Assembly (NCBI RefSeq): GCF_030680935.1 | Contig: NZ_JAUXUP010000057.1 | Span: forward strand, 1-64,000 | Direction of reading: 5' to 3' | DNA: 64,000 nt | DNA from: Polaromonas sp. | Lineage (GTDB): Bacteria; Pseudomonadota; Gammaproteobacteria; Burkholderiales; Burkholderiaceae_C | Shown: in pieces, positions 30,605 through 39,656 of the stretch | Position numbering within the stretch: position 1 is the first letter of the stretch | How the letters are laid out: the number at the start of each line of letters is the position of its first letter | Program-made: the position numbers and the translations under genes | The notes under the pieces: model-generated | Told to the model about the DNA's origin: nothing | What the model saw: only the letters and a program-made list of their open reading frames with translations | Database searches by the model: none

Positions 30605-31174
30605 TTACAGCAAGTCGGCGATCCGGTCCCACGCCTCGGGCGGAATGCGGCCGGAATAGCGCTCCACAATCTTGCCGGATTTGTCGATCAGATAGCCGGC
30701 CGGCAACTGGGCATGGGCGCCCAGGTTGTCGCGGTAGCTGCTGTCGCCCATCCAGAGCTGCACAAACTGCTGCTTGGTGGGTACCGTGCGGGAGATGATG
30801 CGCTCGTAGTCCAGCACATCCTGCATGCGCTTGTCTGTCGCGACGGCCACCAGCTCAAACGGTTTGCCGGCCCAACCCTCGTAGTTGGTGCGCAGCTCGG
30901 GCATTTTGTCGCGGCATACGGCGCAGCCGGTGGACCAGTACAGCACCAGCACCACCTTGCCTTTGAGCGAGGCGAGCCTGAAGGGTTTGCCCTCCACCGT
31001 GCGGCCTTCGATGTGCGGTGCGGCGCCAGCACTGTCCGCCTTCGCAGCGGGCGGCGGTGTCTGCGCCTGCGCGGCGGCGGCCAGCCCCAGCGCCACAAAG
31101 GCGAGAAGGGCGGCCACAGACCGACCCGAACGGCGAGGACCAATGGGCGGTGATGTGCGATGGGCAAGTTCCAT
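30605..31174 (-). CDS. TlpA-like thiol:disulfide redoxin (CAVC active site)
   Basis: IEGRTVEGKPFRLASLKGKVVLVLYWSTGCAVCRDKMPELRTNYEGW...; N-terminal signal/anchor. Confidence 0.88.
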   Translation of the reverse strand: MELAHRTSPPIGPRRSGRSVAALLAFVALGLAAAAQAQTPPPAAKADSAGAAPHIEGRTVEGKPFRLASLKGKVVLVLYWSTGCAVCRDKMPELRTNYEGWAGKPFELVAVATDKRMQDVLDYERIISRTVPTKQQFVQLWMGDSSYRDNLGAHAQLPAGYLIDKSGKIVERYSGRIPPEAWDRIADLL

Positions 31175-31314
31175 GGGGTGTCCTTGGTGGGTGGCGGCGA
31201 CAGCTGGTACAAACAGGTTGGTCGCGGCTCAGCCGGAATCCTTACGGCTCTGTTTGCATTTTTTTCCGCACGCCCATACCGTGGTGCGCTGCGCTGCGGC
31301 TAGACTTGCCATCC

Positions 31315-31881
31315 ATGGCCACCTTTGAAGAGCAACTGGTAGAACAGCGCACTTACCTGCTGCGCTTTGCAAGGCTGCAATTGCGCAATGATGCCTGGGC
31401 TGAGGACGTTGTATCGGAGACGCTGCTTGCGGCACTGGCAAAACCACAAGCCTTTGGCAACCGCTCGCAACTCAAGACCTGGCTGGTCGGCATTCTCAAG
31501 CACAAGGTGATCGACCAGATCCGTAGCAACGCGCGTGAAGTGGCGGCGCCCGACCATGGCGCGGATGACGAGGGCGATGAGCTGGACCGGCTGGTGTTCA
31601 AGGCCGACGGTCACTTTGCCAGTCCGCCCGGCGATTGGGGTGACCCGCAGCAAACCCTGCAGCAAAGCCAGTTTTTCAAGGTGCTGGACGCCTGTGTCGA
31701 GCGCCTGCCACCAGCCCTGGGGCGCCTGTTTCTGATGCGCGAGTGGCTGGAGCTTTCCTGCGAAGAAGTGTGTAAGGAACTGTCGCTCACGCCGACCAAC
31801 CTGTATGTTCAACTTCACCGCGCCCGCCTGCGACTGCGGGAATGCCTCAACATCCACTGGTTTGGTCAACAAGGGGGCTGA
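31315..31881 (+). CDS. ECF-type RNA polymerase sigma factor
   Basis: LLRFARLQLRNDAWAEDVVSETLLAALAK...TWLVGILKHKVIDQIRSN...LPPALGRLFLMREWLELSCEEVCKELSLTPTNLYVQLHRARLRLRECL. Confidence 0.93.
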   Translation: MATFEEQLVEQRTYLLRFARLQLRNDAWAEDVVSETLLAALAKPQAFGNRSQLKTWLVGILKHKVIDQIRSNAREVAAPDHGADDEGDELDRLVFKADGHFASPPGDWGDPQQTLQQSQFFKVLDACVERLPPALGRLFLMREWLELSCEEVCKELSLTPTNLYVQLHRARLRLRECLNIHWFGQQGG

Positions 31882-31884
31882 GGC

Positions 31885-32124
31885 ATGAAACCGGGCATCA
31901 TTCCCCTGCGGCGGACCTGCCGGCAAGCCGCCGCCTTGTTGATCGCGCGTGAAGACCGCGCGTTGGGCCTCTCCGATACGCTGGCCCTGCGCCTGCACCT
32001 GCTGGCCTGCAAAACATGCCCGCAGTTCGAGAACCAGCTCCTCACGATGCGCTTGGCCATGAGCCGCTGGCGCCACTATGCGGCGGTCGACGAAACGCAG
32101 CCGCCCCTCCGCAGTGACAAATAG
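31885..32124 (+). CDS. Small zinc-finger (anti-sigma-like) protein
   Basis: 79 aa, TCRQAAALLIAREDRALGLSDTLALRLHLLACKTCPQFENQL: C...H-x3-C-x2-C zf-HC2-like; 3 bp after the sigma gene. Confidence 0.82.
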   Translation: MKPGIIPLRRTCRQAAALLIAREDRALGLSDTLALRLHLLACKTCPQFENQLLTMRLAMSRWRHYAAVDETQPPLRSDK

Positions 32125-32609
32125 TTGACCAATGCGGCTTCCTGGATGCGGCAGACGTTGCGCCTGTCTCGGTGGTAGAACCCAAGCACTGGACGTCCAC
32201 AAAAAGGTAAGAATCTGTTTATCTCGACCCGCAACCAGATCAGGCAACTTTTTTTGACCGGGCGCAAAAAGCGAGCGCCAGCTTACCTTGCAAGGCGCAT
32301 AAACATGGAATTTGGAAAATCCCAGTCCCGCCAGCTGTTCTCGCTGGTGGCGTGCCACACGCCCGTTTGACAGGGCGCGCAAAGGCAAAACGGCCCGCCA
32401 GCCCAGTGCTGGCGCGGGTTTGGCCTGGCTAGGTGTAAACGATGCTTGCTTGTGTTATGCATATCTGTCGCATAATATGCGGGGTGTGGATAAGTTCCAC
32501 ACAGGTTAGGTGATCGGTCAGTTTCGCGCGCTACAGCGGTACGTTTGAAGATTTGTTGTGCTTTCGGGACCCCATCGCTTTTGTTATTGTGTTTTAGAGG
32601 AGTCCCTTC

Positions 32610-33068
32610 ATGGGCAACAAACTTTACGTCGGCAATCTGCCGTACTCGGTTCGCGACGAAGACTTGCAACAATCTTTTGGCCAGTTTGGCGCTGTCACCA
32701 GCGCTAAAGTCATGATGGAGCGCGACACCGGTCGTTCCAAAGGCTTTGGTTTTGTCGAAATGGGCAGCGATGCCGAAGCCCAGGCGGCTATCACCGGCAT
32801 GAACGGCCAGCCTTTGGGCGGCCGTAGCGTTGTCGTCAACGAAGCCCGTCCGATGGAAGCTCGTCCTCCACGCACTGGCGGCTTCGGCGGCGGTGGTGGT
32901 GGTGGCGGCTACGGTGGTGGTGGCGGCGGTGGCGGCTACGGCGGTGGTGGTGGCGGTGGCCGCTCCGGCGGCGGCGGTAGCGACGGTGGTTTCCGCAGCC
33001 CCTACGGCGGCGGCGGTTCCGGCGGCGGTCGTTCCGGCGGCTCTGGTGGTGGACGCGGCGGCTACTAA
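32610..33068 (+). CDS. Glycine-rich RRM-domain RNA-binding protein
   Basis: MGNKLYVGNLPYSVRDEDLQQSFGQFGAVTSAKVMMERDTGRSKGFGFVEM (RNP motifs) plus poly-Gly/GGYGG tail. Confidence 0.95.
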   Translation: MGNKLYVGNLPYSVRDEDLQQSFGQFGAVTSAKVMMERDTGRSKGFGFVEMGSDAEAQAAITGMNGQPLGGRSVVVNEARPMEARPPRTGGFGGGGGGGGYGGGGGGGGYGGGGGGGRSGGGGSDGGFRSPYGGGGSGGGRSGGSGGGRGGY

Positions 33069-33111
33069 GCCCTGCACCGCGGCCCCTTCAGCGTCTGGCT
33101 GAAGAAAGCTC

Positions 33112-33145
33112 AAAAGGCTTCAAGACTTCGGTTTTGAAGCCTTTT
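33112..33145. terminator. Rho-independent terminator
   Basis: aaaaggcttcaagacttcggttttgaagcctttt, stem with T/A tracts both sides, between convergent genes. Confidence 0.8.
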
Positions 33146-33163
33146 TGCTTTTCGCCTCCTATA

Positions 33164-33195
33164 CAGCGGGCTTGAGCAGCTATTATTTTTATAGC
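33164..33195 (+). repeat. Dispersed repeat copy 6 (short)
   Basis: cagcgggcttgagcagctattatttttatagc. Confidence 0.7.
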
Positions 33196-33200
33196 AATGA

Positions 33201-33977
33201 CTAGCTGGCATCCTGCCGGTGTTTGCGCGGCCGGCCAGCCAACGCCTTGTCCAATACAGCGTTGGGCAACAAACGCAGCAACTTGGCCACCACCCCCATT
33301 TGCCACGGGATCACCCGGTAGCTGGCGCCCGCCTCTATTGCCTGGAAGGCCTTTTCGGCAAACGCGTCGGGCTGCATCAGGAAAGGCATGGCGTAGCGAT
33401 TTTTTTTGGTCAGTGGCGTGTCGATGTATCCGGGACACAAGGTGACCACGCTCACGCCGGTGCCGCGCAGCTCTCCACGCAAACTCTCGCAGTAACTGAT
33501 CACCGCTGCCTTGCTGGCGCAGTACGCGCCATGCCCCGGCAAGCCGCGAATGCCCGCCACACTGCCTATGCCCACCAGCGCACCCGAGCCGCGCTGCAAC
33601 ATGGCATCCATAAACGGATGAAAGGTGGCGGCCAGTCCGATGTTGTTGGTTGCAAAAGTTTGCGCCATGACGTCCAGATCGGCGCGTACCGCCGTGTCCA
33701 TGCCGACACTGATGCCGGCATTGGCCACCACCACATCCGGAATGCCCTGGGACGCCAGGCAGTCGCGCCCGGCGGCCACAATGCTGTCGCTGATGGCCAC
33801 ATCGGCGCTATAAATATGATAGCTGCTTGCGCTTATCCCATGAAGGGCGGCCCATGATTGGACCTCAGAAATGCGGCGCGCAGCCAGCGCAAGCCGGTAG
33901 CCGGCCCGGTAAAACCGAAGTGCCAGCGCCTGCCCGATGCCGCTCGATGCACCTGTGATGAAAACCAGTTTCGACAT
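33201..33977 (-). CDS. SDR family NAD(P)-dependent oxidoreductase (contains an embedded repeat)
   Basis: MSKLVFITGASSGIGQALALRFYRAGYRLALAARR...YCASKAAV. Confidence 0.92.
   Translation of the reverse strand: MSKLVFITGASSGIGQALALRFYRAGYRLALAARRISEVQSWAALHGISASSYHIYSADVAISDSIVAAGRDCLASQGIPDVVVANAGISVGMDTAVRADLDVMAQTFATNNIGLAATFHPFMDAMLQRGSGALVGIGSVAGIRGLPGHGAYCASKAAVISYCESLRGELRGTGVSVVTLCPGYIDTPLTKKNRYAMPFLMQPDAFAEKAFQAIEAGASYRVIPWQMGVVAKLLRLLPNAVLDKALAGRPRKHRQDAS
33807..33852 (-). repeat. Dispersed repeat copy 7, inside SDR gene
   Basis: gctataaatatgatagctgcttgcgcttatcccatgaagggcggcc. Confidence 0.85.
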
Positions 33978-34023
33978 GAAAGCCCTCCGCCAGACTGAAT
34001 GGTCTGGCCATTAACGCTGCAAC

Positions 34024-34713
34024 TCAAGGTGCAGAGGCGGCTTTGCGCGGCACCAGCAACACCTTGACACGGCCATGGAGGTCAGCCACCCGGTCGAGAT
34101 TGTCGTAGGCAAAGGTGTCGCCGGCAAAGCGGTCACTGCCGCGCGTGATGACTACCGGCAAGTGCGATTTGACGCGCTCATCGGTCACAAAAACATGCAA
34201 GAACTCACCCTGAAATTCGAGCCTGGGAACTTCCTGGCCGTCGGGATCCACCCCCGCCTCGCGCACCACGCGCGCGTTGCCGATCAGCTGCACCTCGGAG
34301 CCATCCCCGTTGGTCAGGGCGCGGTCACCGGTCGAGGTGGTCAGACGCCCCTTGATGCTGTAGCTGCGAATCAGCGCCTTGTCAATTTCAAGCGTGTCGG
34401 TATCCGGATAGTGGCGCAACTCAGCCCCGGAAACATCGCTTTTGAGTTGCCCAACGTCGTCGAAGGTCTTGATGCCAAACCTGCGCATGTAGTAATCGGG
34501 CTCACTGCCTACCACCCGCTGGCCATCAGGCGGAAGCGAAGCCGGGGTGTTTCTGACCAGCCAATAGGTGCCCAGCGCGAGCAGACCCATCAGCAACACC
34601 GGGATATAGATGGACGTGCGCTCCCAGAACAGCGAGAGCCGGTCCAGCCAGATACGCCAGCCGGGCACGCGACTGCCGGAAGGGCCTTTGTACGCAGCCG
34701 TCGCCATCAGCAT
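34024..34713 (-). CDS. lptC: LPS export periplasmic protein LptC
   Basis: Single N-terminal TM, LptC-like region; upstream kdsC and kdsD in order. Confidence 0.88.
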   Translation of the reverse strand: MLMATAAYKGPSGSRVPGWRIWLDRLSLFWERTSIYIPVLLMGLLALGTYWLVRNTPASLPPDGQRVVGSEPDYYMRRFGIKTFDDVGQLKSDVSGAELRHYPDTDTLEIDKALIRSYSIKGRLTTSTGDRALTNGDGSEVQLIGNARVVREAGVDPDGQEVPRLEFQGEFLHVFVTDERVKSHLPVVITRGSDRFAGDTFAYDNLDRVADLHGRVKVLLVPRKAASAP

Positions 34714-35306
34714 GTGTAGGCCTGCAGCAAACCGGCGTACCGGCCGCTCGCCACCATCAACAGATCGCAGAACTCGCGCACCGCGCCGTCACCGCCCCGC
34801 GCCTGCGTCACGTAACTCGCCAGCGCCTTGACCTCTGCGTGCGCATTCGCCGGGGCGCAGCTGACCGCCACCCGGCGCATCACCGGCAAGTCTGGCCAGT
34901 CGTCGCCCATAAACGCTGCCTGCGACCAATCGAGCCCCAGCGCCTCGAGGGTGCTCTCGGCGGCGGGGCGTTTGTCTTCAGTGCCGAAATGGGCATGCAC
35001 CACGCCCAGGGCCTGCAGACGCGCACGCAACACGGCACTGTCGCGCCCGGTGATAACCGCCGGCGTGATGCCGGCGCGCTGCAACAGTTTCAGGCCGTGG
35101 CCATCAAGCGAGTTGAAGCGCTTGAGGGTTTCGCCCGCCGCATACAGTCCCGGCTGCATGGCCCGCGTGTCGCCTTGCGCGTACTCGCCGAAATACAGGC
35201 CGCCGTCGGTGAGCACACCATCAACATCAAAAAACGCCACCTTGACAGGCTGGGCGAGCAGCAACAGCTGGGGCGGAAAATTGAGCACGGGTGAATGCGG
35301 TTTCAT
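34707..35306 (-). CDS. kdsC: 3-deoxy-D-manno-octulosonate 8-phosphate phosphatase
   Basis: VKVAFFDVDGVLTDGGLYFGEYAQG...FNSLDGHGLKLLQRAGI HAD phosphatase. Confidence 0.92.
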   Translation of the reverse strand: MKPHSPVLNFPPQLLLLAQPVKVAFFDVDGVLTDGGLYFGEYAQGDTRAMQPGLYAAGETLKRFNSLDGHGLKLLQRAGITPAVITGRDSAVLRARLQALGVVHAHFGTEDKRPAAESTLEALGLDWSQAAFMGDDWPDLPVMRRVAVSCAPANAHAEVKALASYVTQARGGDGAVREFCDLLMVASGRYAGLLQAYTC

Positions 35307-35314
35307 CAATAGCT

Positions 35315-36307
35315 TCAAATCACTTTGGCACGCAGCAAGTCGTTGCTGTTGAGCGCACCACACAACCGGTCGTCCTCATCGATCACCAGCACGCTGGTGA
35401 TGCTGTACTGCTCCATCAGCGCCACCGCCTCGACCGCCAGCGCACTGGCGCGCAGCGTGCGCGGCCCGGGGTGCATGACATCGACCGCCTTGCTGGTTCG
35501 CAAGTCCACGCCTTTTTCGATCAGGCGGCGCAAATCGCCATCGGTGAAGATGCCGCGAACCCGGCGCTCGTCGTCCACCACCGCAGAAGCGCCCAGCCCC
35601 TTGCGGCTCATCTCGCGCATCAGTTCGGGAAACCCGGTTTGCAGCCCGACTGCAGGGACCGCGTCGCCGGTACGCATCACATCGCTGACATGGGCCAACA
35701 GCTTGCGCCCCAGCGCGCCACCCGGGTGGGAGCGGGCAAAGTCTTCTTCCCTGAATCCGCGCGCGTCGAGCAGGGCCACTGCCAGCGCATCGCCTAGCGC
35801 CATCTGGGCCGTGGTGCTGGCGGTCGGCGCCAGGTTGAGGGGGCAGGCTTCGAGATCGACCGCACTGCTCAGCACAATGTCGGCGTGCCGCGCCAGCGTG
35901 GACTCTGCCCGCCCGGTCATGGCCACCAGCGTCACGCCGAGCCGCTTCAGGGCCGGCAAGATGACCGCCAGCTCCTCGACCTCGCCCGAGTTGGAGATTG
36001 CCAGCACGATATCTCCTGGCGCCACCATGCCGAGGTCGCCATGGCTGGCTTCAGCCGGATGGACAAACAGCGCCGGCGTACCGGTCGAGGCCAGCGTGGC
36101 AGCGATTTTTCGCCCAACGTGCCCGCTTTTACCCATGCCCATCACCACCACGCGGCCCTGACCACTGAGCATAAGCAGCACAGCCTGCGCAAACTGCGGG
36201 CCCACCCTGGCCTTGAGACCCAACACAGCGGCAGCTTCGATTTCAAAGGTTGTGCGGGCCAGAGCCAACGCTCGTGCCGGGTCGTATTTCGCGGGATCAA
36301 AACTCAT
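35315..36307 (-). CDS. kdsD: KpsF/GutQ arabinose-5-phosphate isomerase (SIS + 2 CBS)
   Basis: GRVVVMGMGKSGHVGRKIAATLASTGTPALFVHPAEASHGDLGM; CBS pair at C-terminus. Confidence 0.94.
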   Translation of the reverse strand: MSFDPAKYDPARALALARTTFEIEAAAVLGLKARVGPQFAQAVLLMLSGQGRVVVMGMGKSGHVGRKIAATLASTGTPALFVHPAEASHGDLGMVAPGDIVLAISNSGEVEELAVILPALKRLGVTLVAMTGRAESTLARHADIVLSSAVDLEACPLNLAPTASTTAQMALGDALAVALLDARGFREEDFARSHPGGALGRKLLAHVSDVMRTGDAVPAVGLQTGFPELMREMSRKGLGASAVVDDERRVRGIFTDGDLRRLIEKGVDLRTSKAVDVMHPGPRTLRASALAVEAVALMEQYSITSVLVIDEDDRLCGALNSNDLLRAKVI

Positions 36308-36418
36308 GCATGCATTCTATAGAGCCCCCTCCAAACGCCTGCGCCGCTGGGCCCGCGGCCACCGGAATTGGCTGGCGGCGCCCTCTGGTGCACACTGGCC
36401 ATCAGCTACCATCAGTCC

Positions 36419-38404
36419 ATGAGCGCTCTGGAACTGACCCTGCTTTACCTTCTGGCTGCGGTGCTGGGTGTGGTGGCCTGCCGCTCATTGAAGTTGCCGC
36501 CCATGCTGGGTTACCTCGCGGTCGGTGTGGTGATAGGCCCGAACGCGCTGGCCGTGGCTGAAAACTCGGAGGGCGTGCGCCATCTGGGCGAGTTTGGCGT
36601 GGTTTTTCTGATGTTTGTGATCGGGCTGGAGTTCAACCTGCCCAAGCTGCGTTCGATGCGGGGCCATGTATTTGGCCTGGGCCTGCTGCAGGTGGTGGCC
36701 ACCATTGTGCTGGCGACCTTGGGCTCGCTGTTTCTGGCCACGCTGGCGCCTTCCTTGTGGAACATGTCCTGGCAAACAGCGCTGGCACTGTCGGGTGCCA
36801 TGGCCATGAGCAGCACGGCGGTGGTGGTCAAGCTGCTGTCGGAGCGGCTGGAGATGGACTCCGAACATGGCAAGCGGGTCATCGGTGTGCTGCTGTTTCA
36901 GGATCTGGCCGTGGTGCCCCTGCTGGTGCTGATTCCTGCTCTGGGCTCTTCCCCGGAAAACCTCTTGATGGCGTTGGCAATTGCCGGCCTCAAGGCGACC
37001 GTGCTGGTCGGCCTGCTGCTGACCGGCGGCCAGCGGGTCATGCGCTGGTGGCTGACACTGGTGGCCAGGCGCAAAAGTGAAGAGCTTTTTGTGCTCAACC
37101 TGCTGCTGGTCACCCTGGCGCTGGCCTGGCTGACAGAGCTGGCCGGGCTCAGCCTGGCGCTTGGCGCGTTTATAGCGGGCATGCTGATTTCAGAAACCGA
37201 ATACAAACACCAGGTGGAAACCGACATCCGGCCGTTTCACGACGTCCTGCTGGGTCTGTTTTTCATCAGCATAGGCATGATGCTGGACTGGCGGCTGGTG
37301 CTGGAGCGCTGGCCGCTGGTGCTGCTGCTGCTCAGCGTGCCGGTGCTGTTCAAACTGGTCATGATCACGGTGCTGGCAAAGGGTCTGGGCGCGACCACTG
37401 GCGTGTCACTGCGCACCGGTCTGTACCTGGCGCAGGCCGGTGAATTCGGCTTTGTGCTGCTGACGCTGGCCCAGGGCAGCAACCTGGTGCCACCGGCACT
37501 GCTCAACCCGATTCTGGCCAGCATGGTGTTGTCCATGCTGGCCACGCCTTTCATCATCATGTACAGCAACCGCATCGTGATGAAGTTCGTCGCCAGTGAG
37601 TGGCTGCAGCAGTCGCTGCAGATGACCACGATTGCCCGCAAGTCCATCAACACCAGCAAACACGTCATCATTTGTGGCTATGGCCGCTGTGGTCAGAATC
37701 TGGGCCACATGCTCGAGCGCGAAGGCATTCCCTACATGGCGCTGGACCTGGACCCGGACCGGGTGCGGCAGGCGGCAGCTGCCGGCGATTCGGTGGTGTT
37801 TGGCGATGCGGTCCGCCTGCAGTCGCTGATGGCGGCTGGCCTGGCCCGTGCCAGTGCTGTGGTGGTGACCTACCTGGACACCGCCAGCGCGCTCAAGGTG
37901 CTGGCCAACACACGTGCCCACGCACCCACGGTGCCGGTGATCGTGCGTACCGTGGATGACCGCGACCTGGAAAAACTGCAAGCCGCCGGGGCCACCGAGG
38001 TGGTGCCGGAAGCGATCGAGGCCAGCCTGATGCTGGCCAGCCACGCGCTGGCCCTGGTCGGTGTCCCCATGCGCCGTGTGATCCGGGTGGTACAGGACCA
38101 GCGCGACGCGCGTTACAACCTGCTGCGCGGTTATTTTCGCGGTGCCGACGACGACACGGCCGCCGAGCTGGAGCAAGAGCGCCTGGCCACCGTGACCCTG
38201 CCGCTGGGCACCCGCGCCGCTGGCAAGCCATTGGGAGAATTTGCGCTGCATGCAGCGGGTGTGCGTGTGGTCAGCCTGCGCCGCAGTGGCGGCCACGTGC
38301 TGGCCGTCGGCGACGACACCGGGCTGGAGGGTGGCGACACGCTGGTGCTGTCCGGCAAGTCCGAGGCGCTGGCGCTGGCCGAGCAGAAACTTTTGCGCGG
38401 CTGA
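36419..38404 (+). CDS. CPA2 monovalent cation:proton antiporter (KefC/YbaL-like) with TrkA-N/C domains
   Basis: LPPMLGYLAVGVVIGPNALAV...; TrkA-N HVIICGYGRCGQNLGHML. Confidence 0.93.
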   Translation: MSALELTLLYLLAAVLGVVACRSLKLPPMLGYLAVGVVIGPNALAVAENSEGVRHLGEFGVVFLMFVIGLEFNLPKLRSMRGHVFGLGLLQVVATIVLATLGSLFLATLAPSLWNMSWQTALALSGAMAMSSTAVVVKLLSERLEMDSEHGKRVIGVLLFQDLAVVPLLVLIPALGSSPENLLMALAIAGLKATVLVGLLLTGGQRVMRWWLTLVARRKSEELFVLNLLLVTLALAWLTELAGLSLALGAFIAGMLISETEYKHQVETDIRPFHDVLLGLFFISIGMMLDWRLVLERWPLVLLLLSVPVLFKLVMITVLAKGLGATTGVSLRTGLYLAQAGEFGFVLLTLAQGSNLVPPALLNPILASMVLSMLATPFIIMYSNRIVMKFVASEWLQQSLQMTTIARKSINTSKHVIICGYGRCGQNLGHMLEREGIPYMALDLDPDRVRQAAAAGDSVVFGDAVRLQSLMAAGLARASAVVVTYLDTASALKVLANTRAHAPTVPVIVRTVDDRDLEKLQAAGATEVVPEAIEASLMLASHALALVGVPMRRVIRVVQDQRDARYNLLRGYFRGADDDTAAELEQERLATVTLPLGTRAAGKPLGEFALHAAGVRVVSLRRSGGHVLAVGDDTGLEGGDTLVLSGKSEALALAEQKLLRG

Positions 38405-38418
38405 GCGCTCCCACCTGC

Positions 38419-38964
38419 ATGGAACGAAGACTTTTTACCGCCGCTTTGCTGGCCGCGCCCTGGGCAGCCCAGGCCCAACCCGACGATCTGGCTGCGCGAC
38501 TCAGGGCTGGCGGCTGTGCCGTGTTGCTGCGCCACGCCCAGACCGATCCGGGTATCGGCGATCCGCCCGGCTTTCGCCTGGATCAGTGCAGCAGCCAGCG
38601 CAATCTCAGCGAGGAAGGCCGCGCCCAGTCGGTACGCATAGGGCAATGGTTCAAAAGCCGTGGCCTGCAATCCCGCACCGTGCAGTCCAGTGCCTGGTGC
38701 CGCTGTGTGGACACCGCCAACCTGGCTTTCGGTCGCCATACCGTGTGGCCATCGCTGAACTCATTTTTTGGCGGGGTGGACAGCAGGGGCCCCCAGACGG
38801 CAGCGCTGCGTGCGGCGCTCGCGCGTATTCCGGCCGGGCAGTTTGAAGTGTGGGTGACCCACCAGGTCAACATCAGCGCGCTGAGCGGCGAGGGCACGTC
38901 CATGGGCGAAGGGCTGGTGCTGGATGCGCGGGGCAAAATGGTGGCCCGCAGCACTTTCACTTGA
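38419..38964 (+). CDS. Histidine phosphatase family protein
   Basis: [39 protein letters not shown]. Confidence 0.88.
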   Translation: MERRLFTAALLAAPWAAQAQPDDLAARLRAGGCAVLLRHAQTDPGIGDPPGFRLDQCSSQRNLSEEGRAQSVRIGQWFKSRGLQSRTVQSSAWCRCVDTANLAFGRHTVWPSLNSFFGGVDSRGPQTAALRAALARIPAGQFEVWVTHQVNISALSGEGTSMGEGLVLDARGKMVARSTFT

Positions 38965-38968
38965 GCCC

Positions 38969-39547
38969 ATGTCCAACCCCACGCCCCGCACCGACGACTC
39001 CTTCAACTACGGCCCTTACCTGCGCAGCCACATCCGCACCGTGCCGGACTGGCCGGCGCCCGGCGTGCAGTTTCGCGACATCACGCCGCTGCTGCAGAAT
39101 CCCAAGGTGTTCCGGGTGCTGATCGACGCGTTTGTGCACCGGTATATGGACCCGGCACTGCGCCCGGATGTGGTGGCCGGGCTGGATGCTCGCGGCTTCA
39201 TTCTGGGCGCCGTGGTGGCCTACGAGCTGAACATCGGCTTTGTGCCCATCCGCAAAAAAGGCAAGCTGCCCTTCACCACCGTGCAGGAAACCTACGAGCT
39301 GGAATACGGCAGCGCCACCGTCGAGCTGCACACCGATGCGGTCAAGGCCGGCGACCGGGTGCTCCTGATTGATGATTTGATCGCCACCGGCGGCACCATG
39401 ATGGCCGGCAAAAAGCTGCTTGAAAAACTGGGCGCCAGCGTGATGGAGGGGGCGGCGATTGTGGACCTGCCAGAGCTGGGCGGCTCTGACAAATTGCGCG
39501 CCAGCGGCTTGTCACTTTTCACGCTGCTGGATTTTTCGGGTCACTGA
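38969..39547 (+). CDS. apt: Adenine phosphoribosyltransferase
   Basis: [29 protein letters not shown]...[17 protein letters not shown]. Confidence 0.95.
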   Translation: MSNPTPRTDDSFNYGPYLRSHIRTVPDWPAPGVQFRDITPLLQNPKVFRVLIDAFVHRYMDPALRPDVVAGLDARGFILGAVVAYELNIGFVPIRKKGKLPFTTVQETYELEYGSATVELHTDAVKAGDRVLLIDDLIATGGTMMAGKKLLEKLGASVMEGAAIVDLPELGGSDKLRASGLSLFTLLDFSGH

Positions 39548-39560
39548 CAGCGCATCGGGC

Positions 39561-39610
39561 GCTATCAAATCAATAGCTGCCTGCGCTCGCCCGCCAAGGG
39601 CTGGAGGCCA
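39561..39610 (-). repeat. Dispersed repeat copy 8
   Basis: gctatcaaatcaatagctgcctgcgctcgcccgccaagggctggaggcca. Confidence 0.9.
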
Positions 39611-39656
39611 TTTTTATCTTGGAGTCTGCCTTGCCAGACGACCGCGGCCTTCGCCT

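Noticed and set aside
30735-30750. ggtagctgctgtcg as another dispersed-repeat copy
   Set aside because: Only the short tagctgc core matches; surrounding AGCCC arm absent; ordinary TlpA codons.
28822-30798. 658-aa plus-strand ORF
   Set aside because: Antisense across bufC-bufB-bufA; composition typical of GC-rich shadow ORFs.
32885-33065. ggcggtggtggt-type tandem repeat as possible CRISPR or satellite
   Set aside because: Codes for the Gly-rich tail of the RRM protein; no spacer structure.
37406-38296. 296-aa minus ORF
   Set aside because: Antisense to the Kef-type antiporter.
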